Assembly: GCA_023423045.1 (NCBI GenBank)
Contig: JAFAGA010000079.1
Coordinates: 1-64,000 of the forward strand
Direction of reading: 5' to 3'
Length of the DNA: 64,000 nucleotides
Source of the DNA: Bacillota bacterium
Lineage (GTDB): Bacteria > Bacillota > Clostridia > Lachnospirales > Lachnospiraceae
The first letter of the stretch is position 1. Each line of letters starts with the position of its first letter. The notes beneath the pieces are model-generated. The model made no database searches. It had not been told where the DNA came from and was given only the letters and a program-made list of their open reading frames with translations. The translations under genes and the position numbers were made by a program. This document shows positions 26,075 through 34,213 of this stretch, piece after piece.

Positions 26075-26827
26075 TCACACTCTCCATTCTATTAGTTTTT
26101 TCAACCCTATGATCGGATCCTCCGCCGGTAAATATTCCAGGCCGATGTACCCCTGGTACCCTGCGGCGGTTAGCTCCTTTAGCACTTCTTTGTATGCAAT
26201 TTCCCCGCGATCCGGTTCATGTCTTCCCGGATTCCCGGCCACATGTACATGTCCTATTTTATCAAGCAGCTTCAGACTGCGCCGGATGATATCTCCCTCC
26301 ATAATTTGCTGGTGGTAATAATCAAACAACAGCTTGATCTGAGGAGAATTAACCTCTCCGATGATATCGGCTGCAACATCGGAGGACCACAAGAAATATC
26401 CACCATGATCGATTGTCGTATTGAGAGGTTCGATCGCCAGTGTAATTCCCTGGTTCTCAAGCAGTAAAGAACATTCTGCCAACCCCTCCTGAATATTCCT
26501 CTTCTGCACCTCAAAGGCTTCGCCGGTATCATTTCCTACCTGGGCAATAACGCACCGGCAGTCTAATATTTTCGCAGTCTCAATGGTCTCCCTTAAGCCC
26601 TGCACATATTCCTTCCTCTTGCTCCTGTCCGTAAGACTTGCGAATCTGGTGCATATGGCCGATATATCTACTTTATTATCCAAGCGGCTCCGATTAATGG
26701 CCGGAATATCCTTATCCCACCAGGACCAGAATTCTACCGCACCATAACCCAACTCTCCCGCCGTCTTTATCGCATCCGCCGTATTCATATGTCGGAGCAC
26801 ACTGTCAGTACAAATTGAAAATTTCAC
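26075..26827 (-). CDS. Hydroxypyruvate isomerase-like sugar epimerase (TIM barrel)
   Basis: 250-aa protein of the xylose isomerase-like TIM-barrel superfamily, close to hydroxypyruvate isomerase. Supporting motifs are AIEPLNTTIDHGGYFL (about residues 135-150, metal-ligand Glu), LLFDYYHQQIMEGD (about 169-182, Asp and His) and IGHVHVAGNPGRHEPDRGEI (about 192-211), followed by the final Glu in IGLEYLP. It should interconvert a small ketose or hydroxy acid using a divalent metal. First gene of a unit with XdhC and the tyrosine phosphatase. A perfect 14-bp inverted repeat lies about 72 nt upstream of its start. Confidence 0.82.
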   Translation of the reverse strand: MKFSICTDSVLRHMNTADAIKTAGELGYGAVEFWSWWDKDIPAINRSRLDNKVDISAICTRFASLTDRSKRKEYVQGLRETIETAKILDCRCVIAQVGNDTGEAFEVQKRNIQEGLAECSLLLENQGITLAIEPLNTTIDHGGYFLWSSDVAADIIGEVNSPQIKLLFDYYHQQIMEGDIIRRSLKLLDKIGHVHVAGNPGRHEPDRGEIAYKEVLKELTAAGYQGYIGLEYLPAEDPIIGLKKLIEWRV

Positions 26828-26898
26828 CTTTATTCCTCCCGTACCTTCTTTCCTTCCGAAACACCTGCGAACTGTCTTATAGAATAGATGATTTTAAT

Positions 26899-26932
26899 AT
26901 ATGGTATAATGTATATCGACATTATACCATAT
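26899..26932 (-). promoter_or_regulatory. Perfect 14-bp inverted repeat, probable operator
   Basis: ATATGGTATAATGT (26899-26912) is exactly complementary to 26919-26932, spacer ATATCG. The TGGTATAAT half-site contains a -10-like TATAAT on each strand. It lies 72 nt upstream of the isomerase start. The TGGTAT...ATACCA form resembles operators of GntR-family sugar-acid regulators, but the regulator is unknown. An RNA hairpin is the alternative. The gene-free region 26828-27078 also holds the tandem repeat and terminator listed next. Confidence 0.6.
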
Positions 26933-27002
26933 GAATTTTAATATTTCATCTTGGTTTTACTCAACATCAGAACCTTCCTATGAATCCTCACATGAATTAT
27001 TT

Positions 27003-27034
27003 ATAAATCATTCTCATAAATCATTCTCATAAAT
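27003..27034. repeat. 13-bp tandem repeat, two copies plus partial
   Basis: ATAAATCATTCTC at 27003-27015 is repeated exactly at 27016-27028, with ATAAAT beginning a third copy. It abuts the terminator stem at 27035. Confidence 0.75.
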
Positions 27035-27061
27035 ATGACCGCTGAAACAGTCAGCGGTCAT
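27035..27061 (-). terminator. Terminator hairpin after L-cysteine desulfidase gene
   Basis: ATGACCGCTGA (27035-27045) pairs perfectly with 27051-27061 around a 5-nt loop. It lies 18 nt beyond the stop of the minus-strand gene at 27079. On the minus strand it is followed by ATTTATGAG, a weak U-run. It separates the long operon from the isomerase unit. Confidence 0.65.
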
Positions 27062-27078
27062 GTTTTATCCATTCTTCT

Positions 27079-28362
27079 CTATTTTGTCATTATTTTTACG
27101 ATTTCACAATCCGTTTGTCTCATCCCTTCTTTGCCAAGATGCTGAACATTCTGAATGGTTCTTTCCACATCGCAGTCAACAATCCCGTCTCCGTTTTTGA
27201 ACTCCTGTCCGTTGATATACATATCATATCCTAAGATCCCTGCTTCTATGCTGGATGCTATTTTTCCTGCACAGGAAGGCTTTGCTCCGTCACAGATAAT
27301 TCCGGATACGATTGCCAGAGAATTGACCAGGGTATGGGCTAATTCCTGGTATTTCCCTCCGTATAGATATGCTATTCCGCAGCCGGCAGCACATCCGGCG
27401 GTTACTGCTCCGCAGTAGGCTGACAAGGTTCCAATTCCATGCTTCGCATGAATAGAAGTTAGATTGGATATCACCAGTGCCCGGTACAGCATGTCCTGAC
27501 TCGCCTGCAGCTCCTTCGCATATTCAATCACCGGAACAGATACGGTAATTCCCTGATTTCCGCTGCCCGAGTTGATAATTACAGGCAATTCACAGCCTGA
27601 CATCCTTGCATCGCTTCCTGCCGCAGCTTTGGCTACCGCTCTGGTTTTGATGCTATTTTCGTTGCTTTTTAATATGGTTTTCCCAAGATTGGCCCCGTAA
27701 TCCGAGGTTAATCCCTCCTGGGCAATCCTGGAGTTGTACCTTATCTGCCTGTCCAGAATATCTTTTACATCCTTTATATCCACAGCATCTGCAAATTCAA
27801 TAATTTCCTTTAAAGAAAGGCACTCATAATCTAATTCGGAACCTTCTTCCCCGGTATTTTCGCTCTGTTTTACCCAGCCCTCCACCGGCCTATCGTTCTT
27901 TCGTACCTCTATTATATTGGCATGCTTCTCTCTGATATGTACCTTTACCGTTTCTTTCTCATGGGAAAGTTCAATTATAATATCCAGGGGATACAAGCTC
28001 TCCATGCTGTTAATCTCCACCTGGCGGCTCTCCATGGCTTCCCTTATCCTGTCCTTCTGCTCTTCAGTGACCTCTGCAATTACCTCCAGTTCCCTGTGCG
28101 CATCTCCGGCGAGCACTCCGGCAAGCACTGCTGCCTTAATTCCCTTTAATCCGTTGGTGTTGGGAACAACTACGCTTTTCGCGTTCTTAACAATATTATT
28201 GCTCACAGAAATAGTGATTTTTTGCGGCATGCTTCCCAGTACTTCTCTTGCAACGGAAGCTGCGTAAGCGATTGCAATCGGTTCGGTGCATCCCATGGAC
28301 GGAATCAATTCACGCTTTAATATCTTCACATACATGTCGTAATTTTTAGTAATTTTATTCAC
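27079..28362 (-). CDS. L-cysteine desulfidase family protein (CyuA/UPF0597)
   Basis: 427-aa protein of the family that splits L-cysteine to pyruvate, ammonia and sulfide with an oxygen-sensitive [4Fe-4S] cluster. Conserved cluster Cys candidates are in SMGCTEPIAIAYAA (about residues 23-36), AYCGAVTAGCAAGCG (about 328-342) and ICDGAKPSCAGKIA (about 362-375). GSGNQGITVSVPV is the serine-dehydratase-alpha-like segment. GTG 28362 is chosen because AAAGAGG lies just before it, while the TTG at 28392 has no site. Last gene of the long transporter operon, 78 nt after the aldo/keto reductase gene. It could also act on another beta-substituted amino acid. Confidence 0.85.
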   Translation of the reverse strand: MNKITKNYDMYVKILKRELIPSMGCTEPIAIAYAASVAREVLGSMPQKITISVSNNIVKNAKSVVVPNTNGLKGIKAAVLAGVLAGDAHRELEVIAEVTEEQKDRIREAMESRQVEINSMESLYPLDIIIELSHEKETVKVHIREKHANIIEVRKNDRPVEGWVKQSENTGEEGSELDYECLSLKEIIEFADAVDIKDVKDILDRQIRYNSRIAQEGLTSDYGANLGKTILKSNENSIKTRAVAKAAAGSDARMSGCELPVIINSGSGNQGITVSVPVIEYAKELQASQDMLYRALVISNLTSIHAKHGIGTLSAYCGAVTAGCAAGCGIAYLYGGKYQELAHTLVNSLAIVSGIICDGAKPSCAGKIASSIEAGILGYDMYINGQEFKNGDGIVDCDVERTIQNVQHLGKEGMRQTDCEIVKIMTK

Positions 28363-28440
28363 ATTAACCTCTTTCGAATCAACTCTTATCAATACGGGAA
28401 ACTATCTTTTTAATAAGGCAAACAATTCATCAGGACTTTC

Positions 28441-29361
28441 TTACGGCAGCTGCTTCCCCGCAGCCATATATAAAGAATACCATTCTTCCCTGGTTAATTC
28501 AATATCCGCTGCCTTGCAGATATCCTGCAGCCGCTTCGCATTGGTAGTTCCGACAATGGTCTGAATATGTGCAGGATGCCTTAGAATCCAAGCTACGGCT
28601 ATGGCAGAGTTCTTAACAGCATACTTTGCTGCCAGCTGGTCTATCTCCCTGTTCAACTCGGGGAATTTCTCATTATCCAAAAATACCCCTTCAAAGAACC
28701 CGTATTGGAATGGAGACCATGCCTGAATCGTAATATCCTTTAATCTGCAATATTCTAAAATACCGCCTGCCACATCGTAACCATGGCGATTCTCCATATT
28801 AACATTGATACCGGAATCAAAGATACCGCAGTTGGTGAGGCTTAACTGTAACTGGTTGACACAGATCTTATTCTCACAGTATTTGTTCAGCAATTCAATC
28901 TGATAGGAATTTTCGTTGCTCACTCCAAAGTACTTTACTTTTCCCTGCTTCTCCAAAATGCTGAAGGCCTCCGCAACCTCCTCCGGCTCCATTAAAGTGT
29001 CCGGGCGGTGCAATAATAAAAAGTCCACATAGTCTGTTTTCAATCTTTTCAGGCTCTGATCGACAGATTCTAAAATGTGTTTCTTTGAAAAATCATAACA
29101 GCAGCCGGGTCTTATGGAACACTTTGTCTGAAGAACAATCTTCTCTCTGATACTGGAATTCATCTGAATTGCTTCTGCAAAAAAAGATTCTGCTTCCCCC
29201 TTTGCATAAATATCCGCATGATCAAAAAAGTTGATTCCGTTTTCCATCGCTGTATTAATTAATTGCTCTGCTTCCTTTTTGCTTCTTTCGGTAATTCTCA
29301 TACATCCAAGGCCGATGGCCGGAGCCTCTATTCTTTCTTTTCCTATTACTATATTTCTCAT
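28441..29361 (-). CDS. Aldo/keto reductase
   Basis: 306-aa NAD(P)H-dependent oxidoreductase with a TIM barrel. The catalytic Asp/Tyr lie in FFDHADIYAKGEAE (about residues 45-58), Lys in IVLQTKCSIR (about 75-84) and His in DFLLLHRPD (about 113-121). IVGTTNAKRL near the C-terminus is the cofactor-binding motif. It is most like the YdhF group. Inside a catabolic operon it may reduce an aldehyde or ketone intermediate. It lies 75 nt downstream of the M20 peptidase gene. Confidence 0.88.
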   Translation of the reverse strand: MRNIVIGKERIEAPAIGLGCMRITERSKKEAEQLINTAMENGINFFDHADIYAKGEAESFFAEAIQMNSSIREKIVLQTKCSIRPGCCYDFSKKHILESVDQSLKRLKTDYVDFLLLHRPDTLMEPEEVAEAFSILEKQGKVKYFGVSNENSYQIELLNKYCENKICVNQLQLSLTNCGIFDSGINVNMENRHGYDVAGGILEYCRLKDITIQAWSPFQYGFFEGVFLDNEKFPELNREIDQLAAKYAVKNSAIAVAWILRHPAHIQTIVGTTNAKRLQDICKAADIELTREEWYSLYMAAGKQLP

Positions 29362-29436
29362 ATACTTACCTCCATTTTACTTGCCGCTGCGGTACTTACT
29401 TTCTCTCTAATTACGGCTGTTCCAGCTTCTACTGTT

Positions 29437-30783
29437 TCAGTTACTGGTACTCAACTTCTCTATTGCCTTTACATAAATTCGTATTGCTTTTTTTAGATTT
29501 GATACAGATTGGGCTTCATCGGCACTGTGGCAGTTCCCATGGCCCGATGGCAGGTCAAGCTCGCTTATATTCACCGGCAAGCCCGGGCCAAAACCCACTG
29601 CACCGGGAATTTTTCTGGCATAGGTTCCGCCTCCCATGAGATAGGCTTCTTTCGTGCTTCCTGTTTCTTCCCGGTACGCTTCCATCAGTTTTTGAACCAA
29701 CGGGTGATTTTTATCAATATAATAGGGAGGGTTATCTTCTGTCTTTGTTATTGTCCAATGATATTTTATCAATATCTTCTCTAGCTTACTGATGACTGCT
29801 TCCATGGATAGCGTGACCGGGTACCGGATATCGAGTCCTGCCCTAATCACTCCTTCCTCCAGTGCAAGCAGTCCCATATTGCAGGTAAGTGTTCCTGAAA
29901 CGGTATCCTCACATGCAATCTCTAGACCTCTTCCGTACCCGTCTGAACATGCTTTTTCAAGAAATTCCATTGCCATACGCTCGGTTTCATCCGCCAGCAG
30001 TTCCTTCAGTTTTTTGGCCAGCACTCCGATTGCATTCTGTGTATTCTCAGGAAATGCGGAATGCCCGGAGATACCCGCAGTCTCAATTTCCAACGGCCCC
30101 TTTTCAGAAGATACATTCAGTACCGCTCTCGCTTTCTCCGGTACAATATTTAGTGCGCTTCCTCCCGCCATGGACACTATCTTCCCGTGCAATTTCTCTG
30201 ATTTTATAAACAGATGGAAGATTCCTTTTTCTCCGTGGCAGACCGGAAAACTGCAGTCTGCTACAAAGGACAAATCAGGAATTTGTCTATGGTTTCTGTA
30301 ATATTGAACGTCATCCATTCCATTTTCTTCATTACAGCCAAAGATCAGGCTGACCTTTGATTTTAGGTTCCCTTTTTCTTTCAGATACCGCATGGCATAA
30401 AGTACAGCTATCAAAGGTCCCTTATTATCCTGCACACCTCTTCCAATTATGAAATCCCCTTTTTTCGTACAGGCAAAGCTCGGATAAATCCACTCGCTTC
30501 CGGCCTCCACCACATCCAGATGACCCCATATTCCGATGGTCTGCTCTCCATCCCCAAAGGAGATGCTTCCGCAATATCCATCACAATTATCCGTGGAAAA
30601 GCCATATCCCTCACCCAATGCAAGCATTTGCTTCAGCGCCCTGGCACATTCCTTTCCATAGGGCGGGTATACCTTGTCCCTTCCGGCAACACTCGGGATG
30701 TCTACCAGGATGCCAATATCGTTCAAGAGGTTATTTTCGTTTTCATCAATCCATCGATTTAATTCATCCATTCTGCTACTCAT
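29437..30783 (-). CDS. M20 family dipeptidase (Sapep/PepV type)
   Basis: 448-aa zinc-dependent peptidase. Metal ligands appear as His in IGIWGHLDVVEAGSEW (about residues 84-99), Asp in GVQDNKGPLIA (about 116-126), catalytic Glu-Glu in FGCNEENGMDDV (about 149-160), Asp in VADCSFP (about 174-180) and the final His in GNCHSADEAQS (about 419-429). This is the Sapep-like group, which cleaves dipeptides or N-acyl amino acids. It starts with ATG overlapping the stop of the response regulator by one base (TAATG), so it is translationally coupled. Confidence 0.88.
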   Translation of the reverse strand: MSSRMDELNRWIDENENNLLNDIGILVDIPSVAGRDKVYPPYGKECARALKQMLALGEGYGFSTDNCDGYCGSISFGDGEQTIGIWGHLDVVEAGSEWIYPSFACTKKGDFIIGRGVQDNKGPLIAVLYAMRYLKEKGNLKSKVSLIFGCNEENGMDDVQYYRNHRQIPDLSFVADCSFPVCHGEKGIFHLFIKSEKLHGKIVSMAGGSALNIVPEKARAVLNVSSEKGPLEIETAGISGHSAFPENTQNAIGVLAKKLKELLADETERMAMEFLEKACSDGYGRGLEIACEDTVSGTLTCNMGLLALEEGVIRAGLDIRYPVTLSMEAVISKLEKILIKYHWTITKTEDNPPYYIDKNHPLVQKLMEAYREETGSTKEAYLMGGGTYARKIPGAVGFGPGLPVNISELDLPSGHGNCHSADEAQSVSNLKKAIRIYVKAIEKLSTSN

Positions 30784-32294
30784 TACTTTCTGAATTTTTG
30801 ATTTCGGTATTTGTTAGGCGTCACACCATTCTCCGCCTTGAAGACCCGAATAAACTGGGAGGTATCATTGTATCCCGACATAAAGGCTATCTCTGTGACA
30901 GATAACTGGCTATCCTCAAGCAACTCTCTTGCTTTTTGCATTCTCAGATTTTTTAACCAGCTGGAAAAGCTGATTCCCTGCTTTTCAGCAAAAACATGGC
31001 TCACATAAGCTGAATTCATAAATAATATATTTTCAGCCATTTCTTTCACCGTAATATCCTGATTGAAATGAGTTGCTGCGTATTCCATCATGATCTCTAC
31101 GATATCCTTTGCCTTCTCATCCTGAGGGGCTAATTTACAGATATTGCATCCTATATTGGTAAGATACTCCGAAAGCTCTTCCAAATTATTAAAGTCAACA
31201 ATTTCCCTCTTACTGATCCCTCCATTTTCCGGAGAATCCATGTAGCTTGCCAGATATCTTCTTAGAATAACGGTAATCTGTGAGTATAACAATTCCAGGC
31301 ATTCCATGGAAACCCATCCGTTTTTTCTTACATCCTCCATGATCTGCCCTATAATATACTTTGTCTTCGTCTCATTCTTACCCAACAATGCCTGCTTTAG
31401 AAACTCTTCCTTTTCGTTGGACAGATAATATTCTTTCAACTGCTTCTCGGGAAGGTCGTTTTGGGATATAACCGGGTTTTTGGTGAAAAACTTATATTTC
31501 AGAAAATTGACAGCCTCCTGATATGCCTCACTTAATTTTGCCGAATCGGAATAGGCAGCACTCTGTCCAATTGCGGCATGATAATCATATTCTAAAAAAA
31601 CTCTCAATATTTTGCGGGCCACATAATTCACATTGATTTCGCTGTTTATAACAAGAGTCCAAATTTTTTCATTGATCTCCACAATGCGAAACCCTGTCCA
31701 CATCTCTTCTCCCAGTACATCTCCGATTCTTAGCAGTATCGCTTCCTTTTTCAGTCCGCTTCTCTGGGGAAAATAGATTGCCAGCACCTGATACCCCGGA
31801 AATACTTTTTGAAACATCGTCTTGCCGATCAGATCTTTCTCTTCGCTCTTTTTTATCTCCTGAGAGATAAAGCGGGTGATCATATCTCTTCCCGTGACCA
31901 GCTGCTCCCGTTTTTCTTCCCGGGTTTTATTCAGAAACTTATCAAGGCAGGCCTTCAGTTTTTCATCCTCAATCGGCTTTAGGATATAGTCCATCGCACC
32001 ATTTTGTAAGGCTTCCCTTGCATATTCAAAATCAGAATAGGCGCTCAGCATAATTACCAAAGAGTTTTTATTTTTTTCTTTTATCTTTTTTAACAAATCC
32101 AATCCGCTTAGACCCGGCATTTTAATATCCGTCATAATCAGGTAAGGATTCTTCTCGCAGTATAATTCATATCCCTGCTCACCGTTTACCGCCTCAAACA
32201 ATTGTAGTTGATTCTGTGTATCATACTCTTGAATCTTTTTTATTAAGGATTTTCTTGCATATACTTCATCTTCTACAACTAATATTGATATCAT
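30783..32294 (-). CDS. Response regulator, YesN/AraC type (locus 2)
   Basis: 503-aa regulator. The receiver domain has VVEDE at the N-terminus, phospho-acceptor Asp in LIMTDIKMP (about residue 55), S in VIMLSAYSD and K in YILKPIED. A YesN-type central region is followed by the AraC DNA-binding domain (about residues 405-503: ITVKEMAENILFMNSAYVSHVF and VTEIAFMSGYNDTSQFIRVF). It lies between permease and dipeptidase genes of one operon, with its likely sensor kinase divergent at 36769. It probably activates the divergent control region near 36550-36660. Confidence 0.88.
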   Translation of the reverse strand: MISILVVEDEVYARKSLIKKIQEYDTQNQLQLFEAVNGEQGYELYCEKNPYLIMTDIKMPGLSGLDLLKKIKEKNKNSLVIMLSAYSDFEYAREALQNGAMDYILKPIEDEKLKACLDKFLNKTREEKREQLVTGRDMITRFISQEIKKSEEKDLIGKTMFQKVFPGYQVLAIYFPQRSGLKKEAILLRIGDVLGEEMWTGFRIVEINEKIWTLVINSEINVNYVARKILRVFLEYDYHAAIGQSAAYSDSAKLSEAYQEAVNFLKYKFFTKNPVISQNDLPEKQLKEYYLSNEKEEFLKQALLGKNETKTKYIIGQIMEDVRKNGWVSMECLELLYSQITVILRRYLASYMDSPENGGISKREIVDFNNLEELSEYLTNIGCNICKLAPQDEKAKDIVEIMMEYAATHFNQDITVKEMAENILFMNSAYVSHVFAEKQGISFSSWLKNLRMQKARELLEDSQLSVTEIAFMSGYNDTSQFIRVFKAENGVTPNKYRNQKFRK

Positions 32295-32339
32295 AATACC
32301 CCCAAACTACCGCCGCTCTGCGATTTTGGGCGGCATCAC

Positions 32340-33179
32340 TCAACCCTTCACGGCACCGGCGGTTAATCCCTTAATAATATACTTTTGTCCCATACAATAT
32401 ATAATTATCATCGGCAGCATTGCCAACAGATATGCAGTAAATGCCATTGTATAATTAAAGGAATATTCCGTCTTAAAATTATACTGGAACAACGGCAGAG
32501 TCCAGATATCCTTGGATCTGTTCAGAATCAGCAAAGGCAGCATAAAGTCATTCCAGAGCCATAGCACATCCATAATGAGCAAGGTGGACAGCATTGGCTT
32601 AACCAGGGGTAGTACAATTCTGGTATAGGTCTGCCATACATTACAGCCGTCAATATGCGCCGATTCTTCAATCTCATAGGGAAGGCCCCGGATGTAATTA
32701 ACAAACAGGAATACTCCCTGGGTTAAGCTAAAGCTGGCATATAGAATAATCAGGCCGGTATGATTTAACAGATTAAGCTTTGTCATCATCTTCGTGATGG
32801 GAAGCATGATAACCTGTGACGGAATAAATAACCCCATTAACAAATAATAATACACACTCTTATAATATTTGTTTTTGAAATTTCTTGCAATAGAATAGGA
32901 TACGGAAGGTACAATCGTTATAATTAATATGATTGAAATCAATGTTATTTTAGCTGAATTTCTTAAAAATACCCAATAATTGCTGTTTGTAAACAATTCA
33001 ATAAAATTGGTGAGATCCAGGCCGGAGGGCAGTGCAAAGAAATTCGTTCCCGCCTCTTCCAGGGTTTTCAAGGAGTTGATTACTACGAGATAGAGCGGAA
33101 ACAAAATTAGGATCAGCCCGCCTATAAGAATCAGGTCGCGCAGCAGATGCCAACCCAATTTTTCAATCTTGGTCTTCAT
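32340..33179 (-). CDS. Sugar ABC transporter permease, MalG type (locus 2)
   Basis: 279-aa permease with six hydrophobic segments. The EAA loop is IEESAHIDGCNVWQTY...VLPL (about residues 170-195), and the C-terminal QKYIIKGLTAGAVKG is the typical CUT1 ending. It overlaps the upstream permease gene by 4 nt (ATGA). The substrate is not readable from sequence. Confidence 0.9.
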   Translation of the reverse strand: MKTKIEKLGWHLLRDLILIGGLILILFPLYLVVINSLKTLEEAGTNFFALPSGLDLTNFIELFTNSNYWVFLRNSAKITLISIILIITIVPSVSYSIARNFKNKYYKSVYYYLLMGLFIPSQVIMLPITKMMTKLNLLNHTGLIILYASFSLTQGVFLFVNYIRGLPYEIEESAHIDGCNVWQTYTRIVLPLVKPMLSTLLIMDVLWLWNDFMLPLLILNRSKDIWTLPLFQYNFKTEYSFNYTMAFTAYLLAMLPMIIIYCMGQKYIIKGLTAGAVKG

Positions 33180-34069
33180 GAATCAATTGCTCCTTTACTT
33201 GTTATTTTTAATTGTGTCAACGAAAATAAAGCTACTACGATAAACAGCAGAAACGCTTCTGCGTTCGCTGTTGAAAATCTGAGATTTTTAAATGCATCGT
33301 TATAAATCAGAATTCCGATTACCTCGGTAGAGCGCACCGGCCCGCCTCCGGTCAAAGCAAAAGGAAAGTCGAAGGAGGTAAAGCCCTGCTTCACAAGCAA
33401 TACCAGATTGACCGTAATCGTTGGTAAAAGATACGGGAAGGTAATAAACCGAAACCGCTCAAAAATAGATGCCCCGTCAATCTGAGCCGATTCGTACTGC
33501 TCATCCGGGATCTGCTGAAGGCCGGCGATAAATATAACCGTCGGTAAAGCAACCGCCTGCCAGGAATGAACAAAGACGACTGCCGGCAAGGCCGTCTTTC
33601 CCGTCATCAGAAGACTCTGGCTCAGCCATTCAATTCCCAGGGCCTGCCCAATGAGCGGAACCACCCGGTAGAACAGCTGATCCCATATTAAAGCAATGGT
33701 TACTCCGCCGATCATCGCCGGAACGAAATAAACCGACTTAACAAAGGTCTTAAACCGTTTTAATGAATTCAGGGAAAGCGCCAGGGTTAAGGATACGCTG
33801 ACAACGCAGGAAACCAGCAGCATACTGTAGAATATTGTTGTTTTCATTGAATTCCAAAAATAAGGGTTCTTGAGCAGTAATCCATAATTTTTAAATCCGA
33901 CCATGTTATACTTGGGTGCCATTCCGTCCCAGTCGGTAAAGCTATAGCCTAACCCTTTGATAACTGACACCACGTAGAAAAACGTATATAATATAACCGG
34001 GATAATTGTAAATGCAAAATAGGTCAGCTGTGCAGAACCAAGTCTCTTCTTTTTCTTTACGCTATTCAT
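33176..34069 (-). CDS. Sugar ABC transporter permease, MalF type (locus 2)
   Basis: 297-aa permease with six hydrophobic segments, FTDWDG after the first, and the EAA loop QYESAQIDGASIFERF...FPYL (about residues 182-207). It partners the following MalG-type gene. A strong hairpin lies between this gene and the binding-protein gene upstream. Confidence 0.9.
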   Translation of the reverse strand: MNSVKKKKRLGSAQLTYFAFTIIPVILYTFFYVVSVIKGLGYSFTDWDGMAPKYNMVGFKNYGLLLKNPYFWNSMKTTIFYSMLLVSCVVSVSLTLALSLNSLKRFKTFVKSVYFVPAMIGGVTIALIWDQLFYRVVPLIGQALGIEWLSQSLLMTGKTALPAVVFVHSWQAVALPTVIFIAGLQQIPDEQYESAQIDGASIFERFRFITFPYLLPTITVNLVLLVKQGFTSFDFPFALTGGGPVRSTEVIGILIYNDAFKNLRFSTANAEAFLLFIVVALFSLTQLKITSKGAIDS

Positions 34070-34114
34070 TCTATCAACTCTTTCTTAAGGTCTTGCCGAA
34101 GGAAACTTCATTAG

Positions 34115-34149
34115 GAAATGGCGGAAGTGATCGCTCCTTCCGCCATTTC
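34115..34149 (-). promoter_or_regulatory. Intercistronic hairpin after binding-protein gene (locus 2)
   Basis: GAAATGGCGGAAG (34115-34127) pairs perfectly with 34137-34149 around a 9-nt loop. There is no T-run on the minus strand, so it is not a standard terminator. It may protect the upstream binding-protein message or partly terminate. Confidence 0.65.
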
Positions 34150-34213
34150 TGCTTTAATGTGAAGATTTGCCAATACTTATCTCAACTGTGCAGGGTTCCA
34201 TCAGAGATTCGTA

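Noticed and set aside
24440..30783. Selenium-dependent molybdenum hydroxylase cluster (XdhC with M20 hydrolase)
   Set aside because: The M20 protein is of the dipeptidase (Sapep) type rather than the YgeY type, and no hydroxylase, selenium or cofactor genes are present. A terminator also separates the two genes' operons.
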